From assembly GCF_000787575.1 (NCBI RefSeq), contig NW_012236529.1, positions 1,488,001-1,552,000 of the forward strand: a DNA stretch of 64,000 nucleotides. Direction: 5' to 3'. A program made the position numbers and the translations under genes. The notes beneath the pieces are model-generated. The model searched no databases, was not told the origin of the DNA, and worked only from the letters and a program-made list of their open reading frames with translations. This document shows positions 52,201-62,899 of this stretch, piece after piece (position 1 is the first letter of the stretch; the number at the start of each line of letters is the position of its first letter). This stretch comes from Acytostelium subglobosum LB1. Taxonomy: Eukaryota > Evosea > Eumycetozoa > Acytosteliales > Acytosteliaceae.

Positions 52201-55200
52201 GCACAGGCCAAAGACGGCCGCCGCACCACGCTCCTGTTCTACAAGTTTGACTTCCTCAAGGTGCTCACGGACTATGAGCACTACGTCAACGTCAACCTGC
52301 CCATCCCGCACTCAATATCCAACATCCAGAACATTACAAACAAGTTCAGCTCGCTGCATCCGCTGTCTGGCCTGCTGATTGGAGAGGTGATGGACGCGCT
52401 CTACAGCAACACGACCGAGGTGCGCATGGTCGCGCTCACCACACTCGGCACCATCCTCATCAAGCACGAGTATGATGTGCGCTACCTCAACCAGAAGAAG
52501 CGTGAGCGTCTGGCCTCGACATATCTGCTGCTGATCATGCGACTGATCGACGAGTACGAGCGCTTCAAGGTCTGGTACAACGTGGCCGGGCACGATGAGC
52601 GACGCATGCTCATTGCCAGCGTGTTGTTCATCATCAAGAACTTGTCACGCGTCCAGTTGAAGCAGTGGATCTCCAAGGAGATGCCCCAGCGCATCAACAT
52701 CCTGTTCGAGTTGCTCAAGTATTGTGCACGCGCCTTTGAGTACTCGGCCGCCACACAAAAGGCCACAGTGATCATACAACAACAGATGGCGATGCAGCAT
52801 CAGGGCTCAGCGAACACGACACCAATCAACTCGCCCAGCATCCAGGCACAGCAAGAACAATCGTCCTCTTCGTCATCCTCAAGCGAACGCAGCAGTGGTG
52901 GTTTGCCACTAAGCTCCATCACCAAGTTGCTCAAGAAGGGCAGCTCATCGTCGTCAAAGGACAAGGGAGGCTCACTGGCGGCCAGCACAATGAACTTGGG
53001 CACAAGTGGCGGCATGACCCCGCACTCCAACGACCCCATGTCACAGTCCTTGCCACTGGGTACAAGCGCAACCTCATTGAACCAGAGCGCTCTGCAGGCC
53101 TTGTTGGTGGCGGCTAGCAATCAACAACGTGAACAGCGTGATCGCGAGTCGACATCCGGCTCATCGACCCCGCTCAACACGAGTGGCGGTGTGCCCCCTC
53201 CAATGCAGCAGCTGCCCAGCAGCAACACTAGCCCCAACGTCAGCGGATACTTCCAGTCGCTCGGTGACCTGTCTCGTCAGGTGAGCCGATCGCCAAGTGT
53301 TAGTCGCACACGCTCAAGCTCGCCAAACGACCACACACTGTGCGCCGAGGCCAACCTGGTGATCTTGGACTTTGTCGAGGACTACATTGTCTTGTTCCGC
53401 GCCAGTCTCGCCGACTCGACCAGCTCGACGATGCCCGCCGTCTACAGTCTGATCCTCACGTTGCTCAAACTCAAACAATCGCACCGTGTTATCTCTGCGC
53501 TTTTGGCCACGCTACATTCATTCGTGTTCAAGTTCCGCGGTCATCTGTTCAATGGCAACAACCAATTCGCCGGTCATCTCTGCAAGTACATTCTGTTGTA
53601 CTGCAGCTCGGTGACACGCTCAGTCATGACCGACGCCACAGCCTTCTTCTACTCGCTGTTCCGTCTCAACAACCAAGAGGTTGGCAACATTGGTCGCATC
53701 AAGATCCAGGCCACGATCGCCCTCTCTAACCAGGTCACGGACGGCCGATTCGTCACTGAGGAGAGCTTGCTGGAGCAGTCACTGTCCAACCTGGCGTGCT
53801 ACGCCAGTCACGAGGTGGGCCTGCCCAACCACGCGCCACTCATCTCAACTGCACGACTGGCCACCATGAGCAGCGCCGAGATCAAACAGGCCAAGGAACG
53901 CTTCCACCAACAGATCACGTCCATGAGCACCAAGCTCATCAAGATCCTTCGCGACACTGCCAAGATCAACAAGACCAAGAAGCGTGCTGATCCCGAGACC
54001 GTGCACGAGCTGTACTCCAAGATCGCTTCGGGCTACTCTGACACGCCAATCATCCGTGTCGACTGGCTGGAGGAGCTGGCCGATATCCACATCTCGCAAG
54101 AGAACTACTTTGAGGCGGGAGTCTGTCGCATCCGTATCGCCCTCCTGATAAACGCCTATCTCCATCAGAACAACCTGCTTCCATGCAAGTTGGACCTCTC
54201 ACTCATCCTCCAGATCAATCCAGACCTCAACGAAATTGTCGTCGAGGAAGATGAAGGTGTGTGCACCTCGACCAAGTTCTCGATCAAGGGTCTCCAGAGT
54301 GCCATCTACTCAGCCATGAATGACTTTAGGAATGTAAGTAGTATTTGTACATTTGGAATGATTCCAACTCAATCACTCACTGACTCAATCAATCATATTA
54401 TCCAGGCTGAATGCTTTGAGTTCTCAATCTTGTTGTACAAGTTGATGGTACCTTTGTGCGAGGCAACAAGGGACTACAAGGAGCTTGCGTCAATATACAA
54501 GGAGATGCATGAGCTGTACAATCAGATTGTAAAGGCTGAGGAGAACAAGTCAAGACTACTCGGTCGATACTATCGCGTTGGATTCTACGGCAAGAAGTTT
54601 GAAGAGCTCGATGGCGTCGAGTTTGTCTACAAGGAGCCCAAGCTAACTCATCTATTCGCATTGGCCGATCGACTAAAGGTATGTTAATCGATTGGATTGA
54701 TTGATTGAATGAGTGATTGGACAACATACTAACTTGGACCCTCAAGACATTCTACAAGGAGCGACTTGGAGAGATGGTGACTGTGTTCCCTGACAGCAAT
54801 AGAGTGAATAGGAGCACTTTGGAGCCAGACAAGTTGTACCTCCAGATCACATCAGTCAAGCCATACTTTGAGCGTGAACAAGCTCGTCCAACATACTTTG
54901 ATCGACACACTAACCTAAGTAAGTTGATTGATTGATTGATGGGATGGATGGACATGGAATGCTAACCAATCAAACAGACAAGTTTGTATTTATAACACCA
55001 TTCACATTGAGTGGCAAGACTCAGGGATCCATCACCGAACAGTTCCATAGGAAGTCGATCATCACGATCGAAGGAACAGCACCATCAATGCTCAAAAGAT
55101 ATCCAATCATTGGCTACAAGGAGATTGAGATCAGTCCAATTGAGAACAGTATCGAGACTATACAGGAGAGGAGTAGATTGCTGGCCATGGAGAATAATAA

Positions 55201-55744
55201 GCAGCCACCAAACATTAAGACACTGCAGGGTGTGCTGCAGGGATCTGTACTGCTACAGGTCAATGCCGGTGCGTTGGAGGTGTGCAGAGGATTCTTGGCC
55301 AGATCAAACAGGGCCAACTGGCCAGAGCAATCGATACGTGAGCTCGAGAGCAGATGCACAGAGTTCCTGAAGCAATGCAAGCGTGCACTTCAGCTCAACA
55401 AGACTCTTATCAAGATGGACCAGATCGCCTTCCAGAACGAGTTGGAGAATGGCTACAAGCGACTGAGCTTCAAGATGGAGAAGTACATTAGGGGCGAGAT
55501 CAACGAGTCGGAGGAGGCCGAGTTGCCCGATGTCTCTGTCATCGAGGAGGAGGACGACGAGTCGCTGTTGACAGAGGAGTCATACGACGAACTCTCTATC
55601 AAAGAGTCATCATCTTCAATCTCCTCATCATCATCTATACTGCCCAATTTCCTCAAGCGTAATTCCAACCAACTGACTGTTAGAGAGGAGCGTACAGGCA
55701 GATCAAGGCGAGGCAGTCGTGAGTTTGACGTCCCACCTCAATAA
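49266..55744 (+). CDS. DOCK-family guanine nucleotide exchange factor, zizimin (DOCK-D) type
   Basis: Model: join(49266..49993, 50085..54333, 54406..54678, 54747..54918, 54978..55744), 2062 residues. DOCK proteins load GTP on Rac or Cdc42 and drive actin-based motility. Order: an N-terminal region (about 100-260) with DPRRTIQRRYQRF and the DOCK C/D-type strip GRLGFLRYFRPDYNWG; DHR-1, a C2-like lipid-binding domain at about 538-720 (NNLYIYPDIINLTKAHGRNVFVKVELRESD ... LFKLYHVVC ... IGFSVLPIY); a long armadillo-like helical middle with a Ser-rich disordered insert at about 1165-1325; then DHR-2 from about 1545 (WLEELADIHISQENYFEAG ... FYGKKFEELDG.EFVYKEP ... TYFDRHTNLNKFVFITPFT ... LQGSVLLQVNAGALEV). 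The QVNAG block with the preceding Val is the nucleotide sensor. An acidic, Ser-rich tail ends the protein. The intron 54334-54405 (72 bp) is stop-free and a multiple of three. Confidence 0.94.
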
Positions 55745-56016
55745 ACAAATAACATGTTATTATTATTATTACATTGTAATAGTAATAAGGGACATCATGA
55801 AGCGAGCCAATGTCACCCATCATCCCACAACTTGTCAGAGGGTGTCACACATCAACGACACCCCTTCATCCCATCTCGACCAAACAAACAAAGAAGTGTT
55901 AATGCTTCACATCATCATTTCGATATACTTCTTATTACCTGTAAATACAGATAATAAGTAATCTAGTATTAGAATAATCAGTCATATTAGAATAGTAAAG
56001 TATAATATATAAAAGA

Positions 56017-56505
56017 ATGGCAAAGTATAATGCAAAGGAACAAAGATTCCTTGATTATTTGGTATTGTTCTTTATTACATTACATATAACATTAGGATGC
56101 ATTGAATTATTTGTATTGCCAATTGGCGGTAATTGCAATGTAATCAATTGTCATACAAAGGTCACTTGTAATGGAATGTTCTCTACAATGTTTGGATCTA
56201 TAAGAGAATGCTATACACCAGAGTTTGATTTGAACCTCAACGTCTTTGGTATGAAGCAAGTCAAGTCTGTCAACAAGTTCTACGAGGTCAATGTCACCAA
56301 GTCCCAATCGGATACCTTTTGCAACAGTCGTCAACAAGTACCTTGCTATACCTACTTGACCAATCTATGGAGCAATGATCCTCTCAACCTTTATGTGAAC
56401 AAAGTGGTCCATCCAACATTGAGCCGAGTAGTTGCCAATTATCATCGTATCTTTCCAGTTTTAATACTGTTGGATGTAGCATTGGCAGGAATATGGTTAG
56501 CCTAG
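56017..56505 (+). CDS. Small membrane protein with two helices and a Cys-rich loop
   Basis: Single exon, 162 residues. A first helix at about 11-34 (FLDYLVLFFITLHITLGCIELFVL) and a second at about 143-162 (FPVLILLDVALAGIWLA) flank a loop of about 105 residues. The loop holds eight cysteines (GGNCNVINC, VTCNG, RECYTP, FCNSR, PCYTY) and N-glycosylation sites (NVT). If the loop is lumenal or extracellular, it could be disulfide-linked. No positively charged tail is present. I do not recognise a family. Neighbours give no clue. Confidence 0.7.
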   Translation: MAKYNAKEQRFLDYLVLFFITLHITLGCIELFVLPIGGNCNVINCHTKVTCNGMFSTMFGSIRECYTPEFDLNLNVFGMKQVKSVNKFYEVNVTKSQSDTFCNSRQQVPCYTYLTNLWSNDPLNLYVNKVVHPTLSRVVANYHRIFPVLILLDVALAGIWLA

Positions 56506-56649
56506 ACAATCATATATGTACACTTATATTACCTTACCTCACATTCAAAAGAATGTTGATGATAAAGTCTCACTCATTACCCAAACTACACATCATTTAT
56601 TGTTCACACAAACAAATACACTCAAACAAATAACATAAGTACATATAAG

Positions 56650-57260
56650 ATGGCCAAGACATTTTGGAAGCCAGATGCAGATATACAGGCCCAGGTGAAT
56701 GTTGTGATGAACAATGACAGTATGGCTGATCAGGATAAGATCACAATAGTTCGTTCGATAACAACTGATGTCAGATACTACTCTGATGTTATATTATGTC
56801 TACTAGCTAATCATCTTCAGTTCAACCCTGCTGCTGCTGCTGGCTCCTCTTCAGTACCTAACGATGATGATGAAGATAATGATGAAGATCATAAGTTGAA
56901 GGGTGTTCAACAAATGTCACAGCAAGAGTTATGGAAGCTTATCAAAACTCTCAAGAAGAGATATTACAAACGACAGCAACAACTTGAAGGACATACAGAC
57001 AACACCACTTCACATCATCACCATAAACATGTATGTTTGTTGATGTTGTTGTTCGTAAGGAAGGAACCAAGGTCAGGTTTACTTACTATCAATTACTCAA
57101 TCATTGTGTTGTCAAGTATCGGGGACACGGCAATAACAACAAGTTTAGCAACAGACGCAAAGAGGACCTATGCAATCCAGTGTTTATTTCATTGGTGATT
57201 ATAGTGATGGTGTTCGTGATATGGGCATTGTGGCCCACCACAAGACATGGACATCGCTAA
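56650..57260 (+). CDS. Small tail-anchored protein, unknown function
   Basis: Model: join(56650..57030, 57117..57260), 174 residues. The 86-bp GTATGT..CAAG intron joins HHHHKH to YRGHGNNN in frame. The first 60 residues form a helical domain (MAKTFWKPDADIQAQVNVVM ... VRYYSDVILCLLANHLQF). An acidic run (DDDEDNDED), a basic helix (LWKLIKTLKKRYYKRQQQ) and a His tract follow. A single membrane helix near the end (PVFISLVIIVMVFVIWALW) and a short basic tail (TTRHGHR) suggest insertion by the tail-anchor route into ER or mitochondria. No named family is recognised. The gene is 144 bp past the previous small membrane-protein gene. Confidence 0.68.
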
Positions 57261-57552
57261 AGACATTGTTCCATCAGTAGTCCTAGGACAGAGAGATATG
57301 GTCAATCAGCCTACCTAAATGTTGTACCAACCATTGTACATTATCATAATACAATACAACAAAGTTCCTGTTTTTTTGGAAATTTCCCATCAAAGCGAAA
57401 CGACGTTCCTGGCATTTGATCACTTCATAATCACAGCGAACCAGGAGCAAAAAAGTATCCAACAGTGTTTATCCATAACCAACATATCCCTATCCTATCT
57501 TTATTATTACTATTATTATTACTATTATTATTTGTCAATCAATCAATCAATA

Positions 57553-59886
57553 ATGTCCACTGGAAATAATAATGATCAACAAAATGCAATTTATATGGTA
57601 TTGACAAATAGGACATTGTTCAAGACAATAATAAGACTACATCCTGATAATAGACGTGTGGATACCTTTACAAAAGTAGACAACAAATCAACAAATACTA
57701 CAACTACAAACTATAAACGATCGTATAATCATTGGACCGATATGATTGACATTGTTAAACATCGTCATTTTGGTTTACTACGTGATCGTATCAAACGTAA
57801 CCTATGTATCAAGGTGACACCAGATGCATTGGCAGAGGTTTGTTCAATGGACATGGACAATGAGACATTCATGGTGATCTACAATAAGTATCGAGGATAC
57901 TTTCGTAATTACTGGATACTTCATGATTGTTTAACCACAAACAATACATTTATTGTTGATACACTCATCAAACAATCCAATCCATAAGAGTATGATCTGA
58001 AGCCATCATTTTTGATTAGCTCGTTTGGAAAGGAACCAATAATGTTGGACCATCTCATCCGATCTGGATACCTCGATCCAAATGATTTGAACATGGATGC
58101 TGGACAGAATGCAGAGAACTTGGCTCTGGATCTCTTCAAGACTGGATCAGTACCAATGATCAGATACGTCATGGATACATTCCCTTCATCACTGGTCGAC
58201 AGGATCAAGTCAGAGGCTCGATCAGGTCTCCACACTGCTTTAATATGGAAGACTGGAGACCATCAACTCATTGAATCACTCCTCTCCAAGTCGATCAAAT
58301 ATGTCGACCTTCAATCATGTATTGAATCTTTTACACACCCATCATCAGGTGCATTACTTGGACATTTGGAGCGTCTTTATCATTCTGATTCAATTAATCT
58401 ATTGATGTGTTCAGAGTGTCAAACAATCATCGAGCGATCAACTCAAAGCTCACTATCATTATTAGTCGATCAGTTGGAAAGGGATGACACAGACATTGGA
58501 CATGAATCGAGAATGATATATGTCAAGTTGAGTATGACCACTTTCGTTAATGATCGATATGGTCGACATCAATTAAGTTATGAGACCGCTTATGAGTACA
58601 TTCGCACTGGAGACTGCTTGCTCATTCCATTCTTCCTCGGTCTGAGAGTTATGATCGTTAAAGGAGGGTATGTTACAAACTCAATGTTGAGCCATATTAT
58701 TCGATATGGTAATGTCACTCAGGCGGTGGTGGCCCTCAGGTACATCGACAACAATCTGGAAACTTGGCAAGTGGCAAAACATTACTTCTACGCATTCAAT
58801 TCTAATGACTGGTGTAAGATGTTGGAAAGTTTCTTCAAGGCCGACGACTGTGACAAATCGTTGCAAGTAGTCAAGTTCCTCAATGACAATAATGTAGTAA
58901 TCAATCCATTCTACTATGATCCAAATATTCCATTCAATGGTACAATGGACATGCTCAAATTCTTACTTTCACCAGAGAATAAGATATTCCAGGTGAGAAT
59001 ATTGAATCCATTCAAATTTCATCACTTCCAATATGTCTTTGAGAACAAACCATATTTGGTAGTAGATGATCATATCAAGTTAGTTGCATCCGCAGCAATA
59101 TTCAATCGTAATCTTGATATAGTACTCATGTTTATCCTTAATAGACCGAGAGTATTCAAGATTGAGCCAGATTTACAGATGCTTACATTGACATGTGGAT
59201 GTGAAGAAATCAACAAACTATTGGAAGACAACAATCTGATCAATTTTCGATCAACTGAAACATGGACATTCATTGGAAAGCATGGATCTATTTCATTCTT
59301 TGATTACGCAATGAGGAATTGTAAACTGGACAATCAATCACTGATCAAGATGCTATCAATTATGCTCAATCAAGCAATAATGGACGATCAACTTGAACTC
59401 ATCATTCATGCATATAGACATCATGACAACCTGATGCCCAAAGATCATACAAGAATTCAAATGGCAGCCAAAGATGGAAATGATAGACTCCTGGAATTCC
59501 TATTCACTGTATGTCCAGTCCCTTTGATGCCACTCAATGAAATGTACAACTTGGTTGAGATAATTGTTACGAATGGTCATGTCTCCACACTAGACCTACT
59601 ATTCAAACAACTTGTAAATGATGAGGATCAGGTAAAATCACTAATCAAGTCAACAATGATACAATTTCATACAAAGTTTATCATTGATAATTATGATCTA
59701 TCAATTTTAAAATATATACTTGATAATGGATGTATGATAGATTTATCAATATTGGACAATAATCATTGGGCAATGTATGATGCCAACATATCATCACTGG
59801 TCAATCCAATCAAGAATATTATTTCCCAAAAACAAAGAATTCAAACTCAAAGACATCGAAAGAAGAATAATAAAAATAAATATTAA
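57553..59886 (+). pseudogene. Large dictyostelid ankyrin-like family gene with one in-frame TAA
   Basis: One frame of 778 codons from the ATG at 57553 to the stop at 59886, interrupted once, by TAA at 57985-57987. The two halves read as one protein: before the stop, LHDCLTTNNTFIVDTLIKQSNP; after it, EYDLKPSFLISSFGKEPIMLDHLIRSGYL. The N-terminus (AIYMVLTNRTLFKTIIRLH) and the spaced helix pairs (VKFLNDNNVVINP, MDMLKFLLSPENK, LEFLFTVCPVPLM) resemble the large dictyostelid group with degenerate ankyrin repeats. No GT..AG pair of normal intron size removes the stop. It is either a young pseudogene, a read-through gene, a gene restarting at a downstream ATG (for example 58042), or a base error. Codon use after the stop still looks coding. 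Confidence 0.6.
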
Positions 59887-60041
59887 TTATATAAGAGTCC
59901 AAATTATTCGACCTATTAGATATATTGCCAAAGAGAACAGATAGATAAAGTCTTAGGTCGTCATTTGAGATAATAATAATAAATATCCTTTCAAAAGAAC
60001 AACCTGTTTTTTTTCTAAGTCAACCAACAAAAGAGAAGACA

Positions 60042-60057
60042 GACAGACATGTCTGTC
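60042..60057. repeat. Perfect 16-bp palindrome upstream of L2HGDH
   Basis: GACAGACATGTCTGTC is fully self-complementary and lies 72-87 bp above the L2HGDH start codon. A nearby AACAGACAGGT (about 60085) repeats the half-site. It could be a dimeric transcription-factor site. Confidence 0.85.
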
Positions 60058-60128
60058 ACGCTTAGCAATCTTATCACTTAAGTTAACAGACAGGTACTAA
60101 CTGTACATGATATCAATTGGAGATAGTG

Positions 60129-61520
60129 ATGTTCACTAGACTGTGTTCGAATAAGACACTGACATCGACAAGACAGTTGTCAATTATTGCCTCAGCCAAC
60201 AACAAATGTTGTTGGACAAATGTTCATCATCATTATCAACAACATCGTCAACTTGGTATTCGTCAGATCACTACTACTACTACTACTAGTGCTTTTGATG
60301 TTGCTATAATTGGTGGAGGAATAGTAGGCGTTGCAACTGCGAGAGAATTGTTGATTGGCAATCCTGCACTCAAGGTGTGCTTGATGGAACGCGAGTCTAC
60401 ACTCGGTAAACAGCAGAGTTCGCATAACTCTGGTGTAATACATAGTGGTGTCTACTACAAACCTGGCTCAGCACGCGCTCGACTCTGTGTGCAGGGCTCA
60501 CGTCTAATGTACGACTATCTACAACAGAACAACATAGCGCACGAGCGATGTGGCAAATTGATCGTCGCAGTCAATGATGACGAGCTGAGTCGACTTGACG
60601 ACATTTATCAGCGCGGACTCACCAACGGCGTACCCGACCTACGCATGGTCGACCCAGCGCAGATGAAGGAGATCGAGCCACATGTCGTGGGTCTACGCGC
60701 TATTCACTCTCCGCACACTGGCATCGTCGACTTTGGCGTCGTCACTCAATCATTTGGATCGGATGTCAAGAGGATGGGCGGCAACATCATGCTCAACTTT
60801 AATGCCTCCCAATTCGACATGCAGCGCGATGGAACCATGCTGGTTGGCGCCGCCGATGGACGACAGGTGTCTGCGGCATTCGTCATCTCGTGTGCCGGCA
60901 TGTACAGCGATCGTGTTGCCAAGTTGGCCTATGGCAAGGATCAGCCTCACATCGTGCCATTCCGCGGGCACTTCCTCAGACTGAAGGATGAGCATCGACA
61001 TCTGATCAAAGGCAACGTCTACCCTGTGCCAAACCCTCAGTTCCCCTTCCTTGGCGTACACTTCACCAAACGTATCAATGGCGAGGTTTGGCTTGGACCC
61101 AATGCCGTATTCGCCACATCACGCGAAGGCTATCACTACAGCGATGTTAACCTGCGCGACATGTACGAGGCGATCATCAACCCTGGCTTCAGACGACTGG
61201 CTGCCAAGCACATCAGGACTGGTGTCCAGGAGTTTGTGCAGGACGTCTTCCCGCGGGCATTCCTCCAGCGTCTGCTGCCGTACATGCCGCAGCTCACCGT
61301 CGATCAGGTCGAGTCGGCTGGCAGTGGAGTGAGAGCTCAGGCCTTGTCAATGGATGGCACACTCATTGAGGACTTCATCTTTGACGCGCCAGACAACAAG
61401 CCCATCCTACACGTTCGCAACTCACCATCACCATCCGCCACATCCTCATTGGCCATCGCTCAAGAGATTGTCAAGATGGCCAAAACAAAGACAACACTAC
61501 CCTTGGGGATAGTTGGCTAG
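60129..61520 (+). CDS. L2HGDH: L-2-hydroxyglutarate dehydrogenase, mitochondrial
   Basis: Single exon, 463 residues, start at the ATG at 60129. The FAD enzyme oxidises L-2-hydroxyglutarate to 2-oxoglutarate, a metabolite-repair step. The N-terminus (MFTRLCSNKTLTSTRQLSIIAS) is basic and Ser/Thr-rich with no acid residue, fitting mitochondrial import. The FAD dinucleotide-binding motif is FDVAIIGGGIVGVATAREL. Family blocks follow: QSSHNSGVIHSGVYYKPGS, RCGKLIVA, IEPHVVGLRAIHSPHTGIVDFG, FVISCAGMYSDRVAKL, PFRGHFLRL, and the C-terminal LVDQVESAG-type strip seen as LTVDQVESAGSGVRAQAL, ending HVRNSPSPSATSSLAIA. A short out-of-frame upstream ORF starts at 60108 and overlaps the true ATG, which could dampen translation. 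Confidence 0.95.
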   Translation: MFTRLCSNKTLTSTRQLSIIASANNKCCWTNVHHHYQQHRQLGIRQITTTTTTSAFDVAIIGGGIVGVATARELLIGNPALKVCLMERESTLGKQQSSHNSGVIHSGVYYKPGSARARLCVQGSRLMYDYLQQNNIAHERCGKLIVAVNDDELSRLDDIYQRGLTNGVPDLRMVDPAQMKEIEPHVVGLRAIHSPHTGIVDFGVVTQSFGSDVKRMGGNIMLNFNASQFDMQRDGTMLVGAADGRQVSAAFVISCAGMYSDRVAKLAYGKDQPHIVPFRGHFLRLKDEHRHLIKGNVYPVPNPQFPFLGVHFTKRINGEVWLGPNAVFATSREGYHYSDVNLRDMYEAIINPGFRRLAAKHIRTGVQEFVQDVFPRAFLQRLLPYMPQLTVDQVESAGSGVRAQALSMDGTLIEDFIFDAPDNKPILHVRNSPSPSATSSLAIAQEIVKMAKTKTTLPLGIVG

Positions 61521-61852
61521 TTGACCAATCTTTAGATTCATTCAATGAATAATGTATATAAATCACATTCTGATGCACATTGATCACAGCTGCACTCGGC
61601 AAACCTTCTTCATTTCGCAAGTCGACCAGCTGAGTCCACAACTTTGATATATACTAAGCCATCAGTGTCATTGGTCTCAATGAATATGACAATACTTTGA
61701 AGATCTACAAGAAAGTGGACATCACTTAACTTCTCACTCATCAATCTAGTCTGACACATTTCTAATTAGCTCTTATCTGTAGAAATTAATTAATTAATTT
61801 TCTGTAGAAATATTATCTATTTTCTTTGTACTCCCTTCACTCCCCATCCATC
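61521..61852. other. Intergenic spacer
   Basis: Between two + strand genes. It has TAATTAATTAATT and TTTTCTGTAGAAA-type AT-rich sequence just before the next gene (61780-61815), with two close copies of TCTGTAGAAAT. No gene is supported. Confidence 0.5.
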
Positions 61853-62899
61853 ATGTCACAACTACCATCACCTCAACAAGAAGCGACCAACATTGTTTCA
61901 CAAGCTTTCTATCTTGCTGATGACCAGAAGGCTGCATGTTTCAAGACAATTCGCCCAAATGAAGCAGTAGCCATTGAGATTGTCGCCATCTCCAAACTCA
62001 AAGATTCCCTCCAAATGAAGAAATGTCTTAAGGAACTATATCAACCTTGTATGTATATCAATAATCGGGTTGTAATGATTCCTCAATTGAGGAATACTAA
62101 TACTAATAATCCCTTCAAATAATAGTAGTATATTTAAATGATGTAGACAACAATATTCTAGATTTGGTCAACAATACCAAATTTTCGGAATCCTCAAAAT
62201 TCCTTGAGGTCTCAACTGATGTCTCAATTGACAGAACTAGAGAGTGCACTGATCTGGCGATTGAATGTGTAAAGGCAATACTTACACAGTCTCTGAGAAG
62301 CAATATACTCAACAACGTGTCATTCCCATCAACTATAGCTGCAGGAGCAGGAAAGTCTTTAATAGGATACAACTTTATCAGAATGTTGAGTGAGAGAGAT
62401 GGGAATTTCAATGAACATATGTTCTATCAAATGGTTACAAAGGACAAGTTCTTTGAATATCAAAATGGAATATGTGAAGACTGCTCTCACATCGCTAAAG
62501 TCTAAACACTCAATTAACTTGGATCTACATTCTTATGATGGTATCACTGTTCCTTCCACTCAATAGATATCCATCCTCTACACATCAATATACCGTCTGA
62601 TTCTCACTCAGTTCAACCAAATATTTGATCCATCGAGAGTTCTCTACAACTTTGAAGATCTCATATTGATGGCACCACAAATTGATGATTGTTTAATATA
62701 CATTGGCGAGTTTGATATGTTGATCAATGGTATAAATGACAGGTTGGAAGCTAACAGAGTTCTTTATAACGTTTGGACAACGCTCACCGTGCCCCTCGTA
62801 TCCAAAGGAATACCAGTTTATCAAACTGGCAGATCAACAATCCTCCAATCAGCGTTGTCTGATGGTGTTTTTGTCGAAAAAAGGCAATACATTAGCTAG
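61853..62899 (+). CDS. P-loop NTPase-like protein, possibly decaying
   Basis: Tentative model: join(61853..62048, 62126..62499, 62567..62899), 300 residues. A Walker A motif is present, STIAAGAGKSLIGYNF, at about residue 135. A Walker B-like strand, DDCLIYIGEFDML, lies at about 225. The domain type is not clear; large dictyostelid families with P-loop and hydrophobic-DE motifs exist. The first intron has tandem acceptors TAGTAG, both in frame. The second intron uses an odd donor (GTCTAA) and is required to join exon 3. The protein ends soon after Walker B, and an A-run (CGAAAAAAGG near 62876) is followed in another frame by about 25 more open codons. These signs point to a gene losing function, or to a wrong model. 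Low certainty. Confidence 0.45.
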
